From Boseongicola sp. (GTDB lineage: Bacteria > Pseudomonadota > Alphaproteobacteria > Rhodobacterales > Rhodobacteraceae), in NCBI GenBank assembly GCA_028824715.1, contig JAPPCV010000076.1, positions 1 through 39,491 on the forward strand: a stretch of DNA of 39,491 nt, in the 5' to 3' direction. Positions within the stretch are counted from its first letter, which is position 1, and every line of letters begins with the position of its first letter. The notes below the pieces were generated by a model. That model was not told the DNA's origin and searched no databases. It saw only the letters and a list, made by a program, of their open reading frames with translations. A program made the position numbers and the translations under genes. This document shows, one piece after another, positions 1-8,174 of the stretch.

Positions 1-178
1 CGTCCAGACCGCGCAGGGGACGGTGCAGGGGATCTCGCACCGGCACTGCCGCGTCGTCCAGCGCGCCGACGGCTACGGATACGTCCTCGAGACGTCACGG
101 AAAGAGGAGACGACAACGATGCACGGCACACGGGAGCCCGCATTCCTCCCCGCCCTGAAGGACGGGGTTTCCGGCGGG
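1..178 (+). mobile_element. Probable right end of an IS200/IS605-type element with TnpB C-terminal tail
   Basis: One reading frame is open from base 2 to a stop at 185-187. Its tail (reading VQGISHRHCRVVQRADGYGY, then a charged low-complexity end) resembles, from memory, the variable C-terminus of TnpB-type proteins. It is followed by an inverted repeat at 148-167 (CCCCGCCC, loop TGAA, GGACGGGG, one mismatch). Such a hairpin is typical of IS605-family right ends, where it also forms part of the guide RNA scaffold. The gene start lies outside the window. The stop overlaps the next gene's ATG as TGATG, so a genuine upstream operon gene is an alternative. The hairpin is seen directly; family assignment is inference. 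Confidence 0.4.
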
Positions 179-186
179 ATGAATTG

Positions 187-963
187 ATGAGAATCGCCAT
201 CATCGGAACCGGCGCGATTGCGAGCTATGTGGAAAGGTCGCTTGCCGCAACCCCGCACACGATCAAGGCGGTTCTGGTGCGTCCGGAACGTGTCCAAGAG
301 GCGCCCGGGCGATTCGTCGGATCGATCTCCGCGCTTCCGGACGAGTTGGAGGCGGTCGTCGACTGCGCGGGTCATGGCGCCTTGCGCGACCATGGACCCG
401 CGATCCTGGAACGCGGGCTGGATCTGGTTTCGGTGTCCGTTGGCGCCCTGGCAGATGCCGCCCTGTCGGCCAAGCTCGAGGCGGCTGCCATGCGGGGAAA
501 CACCCGTCTTCACCTTGCAAGCGGCGCAATCGGCGCACTCGATTGCCTGCAGTCAGCGCGGGTGGGCACGCTGGACAAGGTCACCTATGTCGGACGCAAG
601 CCCCCCTGTGGCTGGAAGGGCTCGCCGGCCGAAAGCGTGACGAACCTCGACGCAATGCAAAGCGGTGCGGTGACGCATTTCGTCGGCTCCGCACGTGACG
701 CCGCCCTGCGATATCCAAGGAACGCGAATGTCGCCGCCGCCGTCGCGTTGGCCGGCGTCGGGTTCGACAGCACCGAGGTCAGGCTGATCGCAGATGCCGA
801 CATCCGCGAGAACGTCCATGAGATCCGGGCGCGAGGCGACTTTGGCGCGTTTCAATTCCGCGTCTGCGGCAAGTCCCTGCCGGACAATCCGCGGAGTTCC
901 GCGCTGGCGGCGATGAGCGTGATCGCCAAGCTTGACCAGATTTCGCGCCGGATCATGCCGTGA
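187..963 (+). CDS. nadX: L-aspartate dehydrogenase (NadX/DUF108 family)
   Basis: NAD(P)-dependent oxidoreductase of 258 residues, cytosolic. Family members interconvert L-aspartate with iminoaspartate/oxaloacetate plus ammonia and can feed NAD synthesis. An N-terminal Rossmann motif GTGAIA (about residues 7-12) is followed by the family signatures SGAIGALD (near 113), KPPCGWKGSPAE (near 137) and ALRYPRNANVAAAVALAG (near 176), which are close to the aspartate dehydrogenase consensus. Length is normal for the family. ATG at 187 is chosen over the TTG three bases earlier because it starts the canonical MRIAIIG. The 3' end overlaps the next gene's GTG by four bases (GTGA), so the LysR gene is probably translationally coupled. 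No nadA or nadC is seen nearby, so a role in aspartate or amino-acid turnover is as likely as NAD synthesis. Confidence 0.88.
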   Translation: MRIAIIGTGAIASYVERSLAATPHTIKAVLVRPERVQEAPGRFVGSISALPDELEAVVDCAGHGALRDHGPAILERGLDLVSVSVGALADAALSAKLEAAAMRGNTRLHLASGAIGALDCLQSARVGTLDKVTYVGRKPPCGWKGSPAESVTNLDAMQSGAVTHFVGSARDAALRYPRNANVAAAVALAGVGFDSTEVRLIADADIRENVHEIRARGDFGAFQFRVCGKSLPDNPRSSALAAMSVIAKLDQISRRIMP

Positions 964-1910
964 TCTCCCGGCATTCCCGCATCCTCGATCGGGCGCTGAC
1001 CCGCTTGAAATTGCGCCAGCTTCGCCTGCTCGTAGCCGTGGGAACTCACGGCAACATACAGAACGCTGCGCGCGAACTGGGCGTTTCCCAGCCCGCCGCC
1101 ACCAAGATGATCCAGGACCTTGAACTGGATTTCGAAGTCACCCTGTTCAGCCGAACCAATCGCGGGGTGATCCCGACCGTCTTCGGCGAAACCCTCATTC
1201 GCCACGGCAGGCTCATCTTCGCGCAAGTCTCCAATGCCGCGCAGGAGCTGGACGACCTGAACGAGGGGAATTCCGGCCGCGTGGTCGTCGGCACCTTGCT
1301 GGCCGCTTCCACCGGCCTGTTGCCGGCTGCAATCGATCGCCTCCTGACCGATCGGCCAAAGGTGGCCGTGAAGATAAGCGAAGGCACGAACGAAGTGCTG
1401 ATCCCCTCGCTCCTTTCCGGCAAGATCGACATGGTCGTCGGGCGCCTGTCCACGCTTCGCTACCGCGAGAGGATTACGCGGGAGAAACTCATCGAGGACC
1501 GGATCGTTGCGGTCGTGGGCCCGAAGCATCCTCTGGCGGGAAAGCCGAAGGTGTCCTTCGACCAGATCCGGCCCTATGGCTGGCTCCTGCCGCCCCTGGA
1601 AACGACGCTGCGCCGGCAGGTAGACCAGTTCTTCATCAACCAGCAGCAATATGCACCACCGCGCGCGATCGAATCGGTTTCCTACCTGGCCAACCGGGCG
1701 CTCCTGCAGTCACGTGACCTGATTTGCCTGATGCCGGAGGAGGTGACGGCGCAGGACGTCGGCAACGGGAATCTGGCCCGGCTGGACTGGACCGTACCCT
1801 TTGGCCGGGGGCCGATCGGGATATCGCTTCGCTCCGATGACAGCCTGTCTCCGGCAGCCCGCGCGTTCAAGGCGGCGCTGCACGAGGTGGCAGCTGAACG
1901 CGCCACCTGA
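960..1910 (+). CDS. LysR-family transcriptional regulator (GbpR-like)
   Basis: DNA-binding regulator of 316 residues. The winged helix-turn-helix lies at about residues 17-75 (LKLRQLRLLVAVG, then GVSQPAATKMIQDLE as recognition helix), followed by a periplasmic-binding-protein-like effector domain from about residue 100. The helix-turn-helix wording (LRQLRLL, QPAATK) resembles the galactose-binding-protein regulator branch of LysR proteins. The GTG start overlaps the aspartate dehydrogenase stop, and the dehydrogenase gene follows 93 bases downstream. The likely targets are therefore this small cluster. A 12-bp palindrome just after the stop may be its operator. The inducer is unknown; aspartate, an imino acid or a semialdehyde precursor would fit the neighbours, but this is inference. 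Confidence 0.9.
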   Translation: MISRHSRILDRALTRLKLRQLRLLVAVGTHGNIQNAARELGVSQPAATKMIQDLELDFEVTLFSRTNRGVIPTVFGETLIRHGRLIFAQVSNAAQELDDLNEGNSGRVVVGTLLAASTGLLPAAIDRLLTDRPKVAVKISEGTNEVLIPSLLSGKIDMVVGRLSTLRYRERITREKLIEDRIVAVVGPKHPLAGKPKVSFDQIRPYGWLLPPLETTLRRQVDQFFINQQQYAPPRAIESVSYLANRALLQSRDLICLMPEEVTAQDVGNGNLARLDWTVPFGRGPIGISLRSDDSLSPAARAFKAALHEVAAERAT

Positions 1911-1920
1911 TATTCATCGA

Positions 1921-1932
1921 ACTGATATCAGT
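1921..1932. promoter_or_regulatory. Palindromic candidate operator before the aldehyde dehydrogenase gene
   Basis: ACTGATATCAGT is a perfect 12-bp palindrome in the 93-bp gap between the LysR gene and the aldehyde dehydrogenase, about 72 bases upstream of the latter's start. It could be the LysR site or part of a promoter; nothing else supports it. Confidence 0.35.
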
Positions 1933-2003
1933 ATTCCCTCTATTCACTTGAAGTCGCGATCGGCTTCGCCTGATCTGGTTCGGCGGACGCAGGAGGCCCG
2001 CCG

Positions 2004-3434
2004 ATGTATCCGGACCTGAGGCTCTTCATTGACGGACAATGGCGCAAGACCGCGGACGACCTGGCCGTGGTCAACCCGGCTACCGAAGAAGTGTTAGGCC
2101 GCCTCCCGTGCGCTGGACGATCCGATCTCGACGACGCGCTCGATGCTGCCGTGAACGGATTCCTGGTCTGGAGCCGCACGCCGCCCCGTGACCGGGCCAA
2201 TCTCATAAGGCACGCAGCGGCACTGATGCGGGAGCGCCAGGAGGAGATCGCCCGGACCATTACCTTGGAACACGGCAAGCCCCTGCCTCAAGCTCGCCTT
2301 GAGGTGATCCGCGGCGCAGAGTTCTTCGAATGGGATGCGGGCGAGGCCATGCGGTCCTATGGCCGGGTGATCCCCGCGCCGAAGGGGCACAAGCTTTCCG
2401 TGCATCGCCAGCCGATCGGCGTCGTCGCGGCATTCTCCCCTTGGAACTTTCCGATGAGCCAGCCCGCACGCAAGATTGCGGGCGCGCTGGCCTCGGGCTG
2501 CTCGATCATCATCAAGGCGGCCGAGGAAACCCCGGCCGGCGCCATCCACATCGCCCGCGCCTTCCAGGACGCGGGTCTGCCGCCGGGCGTTCTGAATCTT
2601 GTCTTTGGCACGCCTTCGGACATCTCCGAATACCTGGTCCCGCAGGATCCGGTCCGGCTGGTGGCCTTCACCGGCTCCACCAGCGTCGGGCGGCGCCTCA
2701 CCGCCCTCGCGGCGCGGAACGACACGCGCGTCTTGATGGAACTGGGCGGCCACGCCCCGGTGATCGTCTGCGAGGACACGGACGTCAAGGCCGCGGCCGT
2801 CTCGGGCGCAATCCGCAAGATGCGCAATGCCGGGCAGGTCTGCACCTCGCCCACGCGCTTCTTCATCCATGACAGCATCTTTGACGCCTTCGCCGAGGCC
2901 TTCGTCTCGCGCGCCAGGGCGACGGTGGTCGGCAACGGGATGGACGCCGGCGTGGAGATGGGCCCCACCGCCAACGACCGTCGCGTTCCCACCCTCGCCG
3001 CATTGGTGGAGGACGCGCGCGACAAGGGCGCGTCCGTGGCGACCGGAGGCGCCCGGCAGGGCACCCAGGGGTACTTCTTCCAGCCCACGGTCTTGCTGAA
3101 CGTGCACGAAACCGCCCGAATCATGCGGGAGGAACCGTTTGGCCCCGTGGCGGTCCTGAACCCCGTGGCATCGCTTGGTCAGGCCATCGCCCAGTCAAAT
3201 TCCGTCCCCTACGGGCTTGCCGGATATGCCTTCACCAATCGGGCAGACTACATCGACCGTCTCGTCGACGAGGTCGAAGTCGGCAACCTCTCGGTCAACA
3301 CGCTGGAGGCGTCCATGCCGGAAACCCCTTTCGGCGGCGTGAAGTCCAGCGGCTCTGGGCGCGAAGGCGGTGCCGAGGGTCTTGAGAACTACATGAACGT
3401 GAAGAACGTCTGGCACTCCGCCGCGATTGCCTGA
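2004..3434 (+). CDS. NAD(P)-dependent succinate-semialdehyde-type aldehyde dehydrogenase
   Basis: Aldehyde dehydrogenase superfamily enzyme of 476 residues, oxidising a semialdehyde to the acid with NAD(P). The FSPWNFP motif near residue 146, FTGSTSVGRR near 223, general base Glu246 in MELGGHAP and nucleophile Cys280 in GQVCTSPTRF are all present with the usual 34-residue Glu-Cys spacing. The C-terminal MPETPFGGVKSSGSGREGG is typical of the succinate/glutarate semialdehyde dehydrogenase (GabD) branch. A clear ribosome site AGGAGG at 1991-1996 sits seven bases before the ATG. It follows aspartate dehydrogenase and a LysR gene, so it may oxidise a semialdehyde made from the same amino-acid pathway. 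Substrate cannot be fixed from sequence; succinate semialdehyde, alpha-ketoglutarate semialdehyde and related compounds are all possible. Confidence 0.9.
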   Translation: MYPDLRLFIDGQWRKTADDLAVVNPATEEVLGRLPCAGRSDLDDALDAAVNGFLVWSRTPPRDRANLIRHAAALMRERQEEIARTITLEHGKPLPQARLEVIRGAEFFEWDAGEAMRSYGRVIPAPKGHKLSVHRQPIGVVAAFSPWNFPMSQPARKIAGALASGCSIIIKAAEETPAGAIHIARAFQDAGLPPGVLNLVFGTPSDISEYLVPQDPVRLVAFTGSTSVGRRLTALAARNDTRVLMELGGHAPVIVCEDTDVKAAAVSGAIRKMRNAGQVCTSPTRFFIHDSIFDAFAEAFVSRARATVVGNGMDAGVEMGPTANDRRVPTLAALVEDARDKGASVATGGARQGTQGYFFQPTVLLNVHETARIMREEPFGPVAVLNPVASLGQAIAQSNSVPYGLAGYAFTNRADYIDRLVDEVEVGNLSVNTLEASMPETPFGGVKSSGSGREGGAEGLENYMNVKNVWHSAAIA

Positions 3435-3816
3435 AATCACCGCAGCGGAACGGCCGCAGCGATGTCCGCGTCCCCAAGATGCGCGAGAGAGGCAACGGAT
3501 CCGGACGGAAATGACGAACTCCGGAAAGCGTGACGGCCGCGCCGGCCCGGCTGCAGTCCGCCGGAAATGGTGCGGTCGAGACGCATTGCCCAAGCGATCA
3601 CCGCACCTCTAACTCATTGCTTTGCAAAGACATTGACAGGCGGAATTGGCCCTCCGTGTCCCATAAGGTGCAGGTGAGGGCAAGCCCCAAGGCTCCGTAA
3701 CCTTGATTGCTCAGATTTTTCGCGACAAGAGTTTTCGGGCGGCGGGCGACGATGTTGCGCTCGTTGCGGAATAAATCAAGTGACAGGTACTATTCGCCGA
3801 ATGGCGGCTGTGCGGA
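3435..3816. other. Convergent intergenic spacer, no gene recognised
   Basis: This 382-bp stretch lies between the 3' ends of the aldehyde dehydrogenase and the dioxygenase genes. GC content falls towards its right end. No convincing reading frame, RNA gene or strong terminator was found. Confidence 0.5.
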
Positions 3817-4674
3817 CTAAGCGGTCAATGCCACCTCGTCTTCTTGCCTGTCGCGAACAACGGTAACGCGGTTCATGCAGCGGTACTGTGGCAGATAATC
3901 CGCCACCGCGTAGTGCATGGTTACGCGATTGTCCCACATCGCGATGTCACCCGATTTCCAGCGCCATCTAATCTGGTCTTCTGGCTTGTTCATGTGGTTT
4001 GCGAGAAAGGTTCTGAGCGCGCTGGACTCGTTTGCCGTCAGGCCCACGACGTGGGTCACAAAAGCTTCGTTGAAATTCAGGAACTTTCGGCCGGTGATTG
4101 GATGTTTGTCGATCAGGGGGCGTACTCGGTGACCAAATCGACTGACACTTTCGTTAAGCCGTTCTTCGCCCGGCTTGCCATTCTTGTCTCCTGCAAAACT
4201 GTTTCGGAAATCCCCCATATCGTGAATGGCCGACAGGCCTTCCAAGTCGCTCTTCATTCCGTCGTGTAGACGATCATAGGCGGCATATAGGCTTGACCAC
4301 ATGGTGTCTCCGCCGACTTCAGGCACCGTGCGGGCGACAAGGATTGAGGCGAAAGGCTGTTGTTTCTTGAACGTTAGATCGGTGTGCCAAGAGTTGGTGT
4401 CCGGCGGGGCGCCTGAGTCATTTTCCAGAAGCACGATGTTCTCGTAGCCGTCGACATGCGGATAGAGTGGATGCGGCTCATCGATCTGGCCAAACAGGCG
4501 CGCGAACGCGACATGCGTGGCGGGCGAAATGTCTGTGTCTCTGAAGAATAGAACCTGATGCTCCAACAGGGATTCGTAGATCTCAGGATAGAGTGACGCG
4601 GCGAAGGGCTCCGCAAAAACTGCCCCTTGTACCTCTGCACCCAATGCCGGCGCGAATTTCTTTGCTTCAATCAT
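3817..4674 (-). CDS. TauD/TfdA-family Fe(II)/2-oxoglutarate dioxygenase
   Basis: Cytosolic non-haem iron oxygenase of 285 residues that hydroxylates or cleaves a substrate while decarboxylating 2-oxoglutarate. Iron ligands His97-x-Asp99 (SWHTDLTF) and His254 (TMHYAVADY) are present, as is the 2-oxoglutarate-binding Arg269 in MNRVTV. The sequence is closest in style to taurine or 2,4-D dioxygenases. ATG at 4674 is preferred over the GTG at 4686 because GGAG lies six bases upstream of it. The gene stands alone between a convergent dehydrogenase and a decayed integrase next to tRNA-Leu, and its coding sequence looks less GC-rich than its neighbours, so it may be island cargo. The substrate (sulfonate, phosphonate, phenoxyacid or other) is not determined. 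Confidence 0.85.
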   Translation of the reverse strand: MIEAKKFAPALGAEVQGAVFAEPFAASLYPEIYESLLEHQVLFFRDTDISPATHVAFARLFGQIDEPHPLYPHVDGYENIVLLENDSGAPPDTNSWHTDLTFKKQQPFASILVARTVPEVGGDTMWSSLYAAYDRLHDGMKSDLEGLSAIHDMGDFRNSFAGDKNGKPGEERLNESVSRFGHRVRPLIDKHPITGRKFLNFNEAFVTHVVGLTANESSALRTFLANHMNKPEDQIRWRWKSGDIAMWDNRVTMHYAVADYLPQYRCMNRVTVVRDRQEDEVALTA

Positions 4675-4869
4675 CACGAACTCCACAGATGTCTCACTTC
4701 AACGATCCTGCTCGATGGTCCGCCAGTCTAACCAAATCGCGACATTTGCCTTGGAGCAAGCGCCGTCGTACACGGCGATCTTGGGGCCGCATTGTGCTCA
4801 TGGCGGACCTACGAGAAGCTCAGGTGGAGACAACGGCGTTTCCCCGGATGCCTCCTTGGCATGGTGGTT

Positions 4870-5165
4870 GAGTGGCGCTCCAAATCCCCGTCAACCACTC
4901 CCAGACGGAACTTCAGGGGAGGCGAAAGCGGTTTTGTGCAACCATCCCGCTGATTTTCGGGGGCTTTCCAACCCGGCGACAGCCGGTCAACCCAGTCGAG
5001 CTTCCACTTGCGAAGATGCGTCTTGGTCGGATTTGGAAACAGACAATAGACTTAGACAGGCCACCGAAAGACGCTTTCTCCATGCATCTCGGCAACAACC
5101 TTCGGATTCCTGCGGCGGGACCATTTGCGCCCCCCAGACAGTTCATCCACGTGCTTGAGCTTCAT
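4870..5165 (-). pseudogene. Decayed tyrosine-recombinase (integrase) remnant beside tRNA-Leu
   Basis: Immediately downstream of the tRNA-Leu 3' end, the minus strand reads MKLKHVDELSGGRKWSRRRN followed by PKVVAEMHGESVFRWPV and a stop. The start at 5165 and the pattern (leading Lys/Leu, Gly-Gly-Arg, Arg-rich strand, Pro-Lys-Val) resemble the N-terminus of phage-type integrases. In the same frame after the stop, DWVDRLSPGWKAPENQRDG continues, but no catalytic domain with the R..HxxR..Y set remains. Position next to a tRNA 3' end is the classic site for such genes. Resemblance is by eye; the rest of the 580-bp gap from 4687 to 5268 holds nothing else recognisable. Confidence 0.4.
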
Positions 5166-5268
5166 CACTACCACCATCGAAAATGCCCCTTTTGCGTCCC
5201 GAATTGTGTCCCGGAGAGGGCGTTAACTGTTTGCAATGCTTGAAGACAGCCCTGCAAGAGGGTGGTTT

Positions 5269-5355
5269 TGGTGCGGTCGAGAAGACTCGAACTTCCACGG
5301 GTGTTACCCCACAGCGACCTCAACGCTGCGCGTCTACCAATTCCGCCACGACCGC
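5269..5355 (-). tRNA. tRNA-Leu (anticodon GAG)
   Basis: The minus strand folds as a class II tRNA. Acceptor arm GCGGTCG pairs with CGACCGC, the 3' end ACCA is encoded, and the D arm contains GGTAGACGC. The anticodon stem CAGCG/CGCTG encloses loop TTGAGGT with anticodon GAG. A long variable arm with TGGG/CCCG-type pairing and a T loop TTCGAGTC follow. It reads CUC and CUU codons. It is 87 nt with CCA. Confidence 0.95.
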
Positions 5356-5420
5356 ACGCACCGGCTTGGAACCTTCGCCTCTTAGCGAGCGTTTGCGAAC
5401 TTGTGAAGAGGCGAACAACC

Positions 5421-5466
5421 AAAAAAGACCGACCGCCAGCCGCGCGGCGGGTCAGGCTGGCCGGTC
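5421..5466 (-). terminator. Rho-independent terminator on the minus strand, upstream of tRNA-Leu
   Basis: Arms 5431-5441 and 5455-5466 form an 11-bp GC-rich stem with one bulge. On the minus strand the hairpin is followed directly by six T residues (A6 on the plus strand at 5421-5426). It would stop leftward transcripts before the tRNA gene. The gene between it and the next minus-strand gene is lipB on the plus strand, so it may insulate the tRNA from readthrough of the HD/PhyH operon. Confidence 0.5.
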
Positions 5467-5618
5467 GCCTGAACTTCTACCGGTACCCAGGCTCTCGCCA
5501 TACGCGGGCGATCCCGGCGTTGGCATTGACAGGCCCATTGGATACACGAGCACTTGACAGGCATTGTCGGCGGCAATCGCACAAGGATCGAATCCGAACT
5601 GCTGTCGGAGCGGACGCA

Positions 5619-6281
5619 ATGGTCGAATGGATCCAGTCGGACAAATTGGAAGACTACCTGACGGCGGTCGCCTTCATGGAGGACCGCGCGTCACGTATCC
5701 GCGCCGGCGACGCCCACGAGGCGATCTGGCTTCTTGAGCATCCCCCGCTCTATACTGCTGGCACGTCCGCCAACGAGGCCGACTTGAAGGATCCGGCTCG
5801 CTTCCCGGTTCATCGGAGCAAGCGCGGCGGCCAGTACACCTATCATGGGCCAGGCCAAAGGGTTGTCTACGTGATGCTGGACGTGGCGGCCCGTGGCCAG
5901 GACGTGCGAAAATTCGTGCACGACTTGGAGGAGTGGATCATCACCACCCTGGCCGAGTTCAACGTCATCGGAGAACGCCGGGAGGGACGTATCGGCGTGT
6001 GGGTGACAAGACCGGAAGAGCCGCCTCTCGCCGACGGAACGCCCAGGGAGGACAAGATCGCCGCGCTCGGGATTCGACTGCGGAAGTGGATCTCGTTCCA
6101 CGGCATATCAATCAACGTGGATCCCGACCTGTCCCACTTTGACGGCATCGTGCCCTGCGGCGTTTCGGGCCACGGCGTGACCTCGCTGGTCGACCTCGGC
6201 CTGCCCGTGACCCTTGCGGACGTGGATGTCGCGCTGAAAAAGACGTTCGGTCAGGTGTTCGGCAATTCAGGCCGCGACTGA
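5619..6281 (+). CDS. lipB: Lipoyl(octanoyl) transferase LipB
   Basis: Transfers octanoyl from acyl carrier protein to lipoyl-dependent enzymes such as pyruvate dehydrogenase E2, the first step of de novo lipoate assembly in the cytosol. The 220-residue protein carries [12 protein letters not shown] near residues 69-80 (His76), Lys146 in DKIAALGIR and the nucleophile Cys180 in [13 protein letters not shown]. The 34-residue Lys-Cys spacing equals that of E. coli LipB (Lys135, Cys169). The reading frame is open far upstream across the tRNA, but ATG at 5619 is chosen because GGAG at 5607-5610 precedes it and the protein then has family length. No lipA is seen in the window. Confidence 0.95.
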   Translation: MVEWIQSDKLEDYLTAVAFMEDRASRIRAGDAHEAIWLLEHPPLYTAGTSANEADLKDPARFPVHRSKRGGQYTYHGPGQRVVYVMLDVAARGQDVRKFVHDLEEWIITTLAEFNVIGERREGRIGVWVTRPEEPPLADGTPREDKIAALGIRLRKWISFHGISINVDPDLSHFDGIVPCGVSGHGVTSLVDLGLPVTLADVDVALKKTFGQVFGNSGRD

Positions 6282-6415
6282 CACAGCACGGCAGGCGTTG
6301 CTCCAGGCATGCGCCCGCAACAGATCGAGCGCCGCCCCAATGGCGCCCTACTCGTCCAGCCGCCGCCGGAAACATCCCGCCGCAGCCACGACTCCCGTGC
6401 GGCGTGCAGGCGCCC

Positions 6416-7033
6416 TCAGCTTCTCAGGGCCGCTCGCTCGGGATTGACCAGCGGCTCGCGTCCGCCCTTTCGCAGCACCGCCGGATCGTACGCGTCCCGG
6501 GCAAACGTCTCGTGCACCATCGGCTCGAAGAACGAAAGCGGCATCGTGTCATAGTCGGGATCAAAGCTCGACTGGTCCCAGCGCTCGCAGAACTCTGCGC
6601 AATCGTCGAAATAGATGTGACCCTTGTGCCTGTCGCGCTTCATGGGATCGGCCCCGACATGCTCGCCAAAGTACAGGAGCTGGAAATCTCCATGGGTCTG
6701 AACAACCCAGGTGCATTGCTCACGCACGAACGGCTTGAGGATCGCCGCCGCGTATTCGTCGTGATTGTGGGGCGCGAATATGTCGCCCACATCGTGCAGG
6801 AGGGCGGAGACAATCCAGTCCGTGTCGGCCCCGTCGCGCCAGGCGCGCGTCGCGGACTGAAGCGAATGTCCGAGCCGCGTTATCTGGTAGCCGGAGAGGC
6901 TCTCGTCTAGCTGGACCAAGGCCTTCAGAAGCCGGTCGGCCGTGCCTTTCGCGTATTCGATCTCGTGCATGGAAAGGAGGTCGTAGTCCTCCTTGTCGCC
7001 ATCTTTCATGGCCGTGAACTTGACTTGCTCCAT
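6416..7033 (-). CDS. HD-domain protein, PhnZ/TmpB-like mixed-valent diiron oxygenase candidate
   Basis: 205-residue HD-fold protein. Candidate metal ligands are His56, His80-Asp81 (ALLHDVGD), His91, His114 and Asp153, the spacing expected of the two-iron PhnZ/TmpB group rather than of a nucleotide phosphohydrolase. The family helix preceding the first His reads GYQITRLGHSLQSA. PhnZ, as I recall it, has GE at the position of GY, so Glu27 of PhnZ would be Tyr49 here, suggesting a different substrate. The start overlaps the upstream PhyH gene's stop as TGATG, so the two are co-translated. Established: PhnY hydroxylates 2-aminoethylphosphonate and PhnZ cleaves the C-P bond to glycine and phosphate. 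Inference: this pair does an analogous hydroxylation and cleavage on an unknown phosphonate or amine. A plain hydrolase remains possible. Confidence 0.75.
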   Translation of the reverse strand: MEQVKFTAMKDGDKEDYDLLSMHEIEYAKGTADRLLKALVQLDESLSGYQITRLGHSLQSATRAWRDGADTDWIVSALLHDVGDIFAPHNHDEYAAAILKPFVREQCTWVVQTHGDFQLLYFGEHVGADPMKRDRHKGHIYFDDCAEFCERWDQSSFDPDYDTMPLSFFEPMVHETFARDAYDPAVLRKGGREPLVNPERAALRS

Positions 7034-7905
7034 CAGGAATAGATCTCCGTCGACTTCCTTGCGTCTCTCATCATGACCTTGGCCTGCTCTGCCCGCATCT
7101 CTTCGTAGAGCGCAAGGGCTTCGGGCGCAAAGAGGGAATTCGGCGTCGGGGTGTGGACGAAGTTCCCGTACCGGTCCACTCCACGAGCCGTCATCGCGTT
7201 GTCACTGGACCCGACAATCTGCTCCATGTCGGGGCGGACGTAGCGGATCACGCAGCCGATGCGCCTGTCGTCCGAACCGTTCGGCCCTGAACCATGTATG
7301 GTCAGTCCGTGATGGAGGCTCATTTCGCCAGGTTTCAGCACGATCGGAGTCTTGTCCTCGTCGGCAATGTCGACCTTGACCTCCTGACCCCTGCTCAACA
7401 GGTTGTTCGCATCGAACGTGTCTTCGTGTGGCAGGATCGGCTGCTTGTGACTGCCCCGCACGAAGCCCATGCAGCCTGACTCGACGGTTGCGGGGGAAAG
7501 CGCCAACCACGCCGTCACAAGACCGTCAATTGCTCCCAGCCCCCAGTAGGTAAGATCCTGGTGCATGCTGACGATCGACTCTGTCCTGGGCTCCTTGATG
7601 AAGAACTCCGCTGCATAGATCAGGATGTCGGGACCCAGGATTCCCTCGACCACGTTCAGAATCGCAGGGTGGCGAGCGACGTCCACCAGGAACGGCATGA
7701 CCACCTGCGCATTCACCCGCTTGTACGTGTTGAGCGGCAAGGGGAGGCCCGCATCCAGCCAGTCTCGTTCCATGTCCTCCAAGGAGGTTCGTGCAGCGGC
7801 CACCTCGTCGTCGCTGAAGACGGGGATCGGAAAGAGAAACCCGTCTCGCCAGTATTGCGCGACGACCTCGGCTGGCAGGCGGCCGTTCTCAAGCTTTACG
7901 GTCAT
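7033..7905 (-). CDS. PhyH-family Fe(II)/2-oxoglutarate dioxygenase, PhnY-like
   Basis: Cytosolic oxygenase of 290 residues of the phytanoyl-CoA dioxygenase superfamily. The iron triad is His115-x-Asp117 (SMHQDLTYWG) plus His204 (TIHGSGPN), followed by an Arg in IGCVIRY that should bind 2-oxoglutarate. FVRGSHK near residue 150 is also a family hallmark. ATG at 7905 is chosen because GGAG lies seven bases upstream and the N-terminus then matches family length; longer in-frame extension to 8103 lacks support. It is the first gene of a two-gene unit with the HD protein (TGATG overlap) and is divergent from ctaD across a 269-bp promoter region. Its role is probably to hydroxylate the substrate that the HD enzyme then cleaves; this is inference from the pairing. 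Confidence 0.82.
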   Translation of the reverse strand: MTVKLENGRLPAEVVAQYWRDGFLFPIPVFSDDEVAAARTSLEDMERDWLDAGLPLPLNTYKRVNAQVVMPFLVDVARHPAILNVVEGILGPDILIYAAEFFIKEPRTESIVSMHQDLTYWGLGAIDGLVTAWLALSPATVESGCMGFVRGSHKQPILPHEDTFDANNLLSRGQEVKVDIADEDKTPIVLKPGEMSLHHGLTIHGSGPNGSDDRRIGCVIRYVRPDMEQIVGSSDNAMTARGVDRYGNFVHTPTPNSLFAPEALALYEEMRAEQAKVMMRDARKSTEIYS

Positions 7906-8174
7906 GGCGATTCTCCATTGGCCCAAATCTTGCCCGGACCGTTCCGCCGTGGTCAACGAAATGCGACACTGCATGTCGAATTTCAGTCTCTTGAAGCCCC
8001 CTGGATCAGCCCGACGAGGAATCCGTGCACTCCTAAGGTGCGACACCTGAGACAATTTTTCTCGCCGCCTGACACCCTTCCGCCATTGCCCAAGCCGAAT
8101 CATGGCCGTAAAAAGGCGTCAATGAAGCGGCGGCCCGCCGCCGGATTGCACTGACGCGACTTCAGGAGGCATGG

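Noticed and set aside
3435-3816. Possible small RNA or terminator in the convergent gap
   Set aside because: No stable hairpin with a T-run and no family feature could be found by eye.
5262-5618. An open frame running from the tRNA region into lipB could make a much longer LipB
   Set aside because: The upstream part crosses the antisense of tRNA-Leu and a hairpin; GGAG and family length support the start at 5619.
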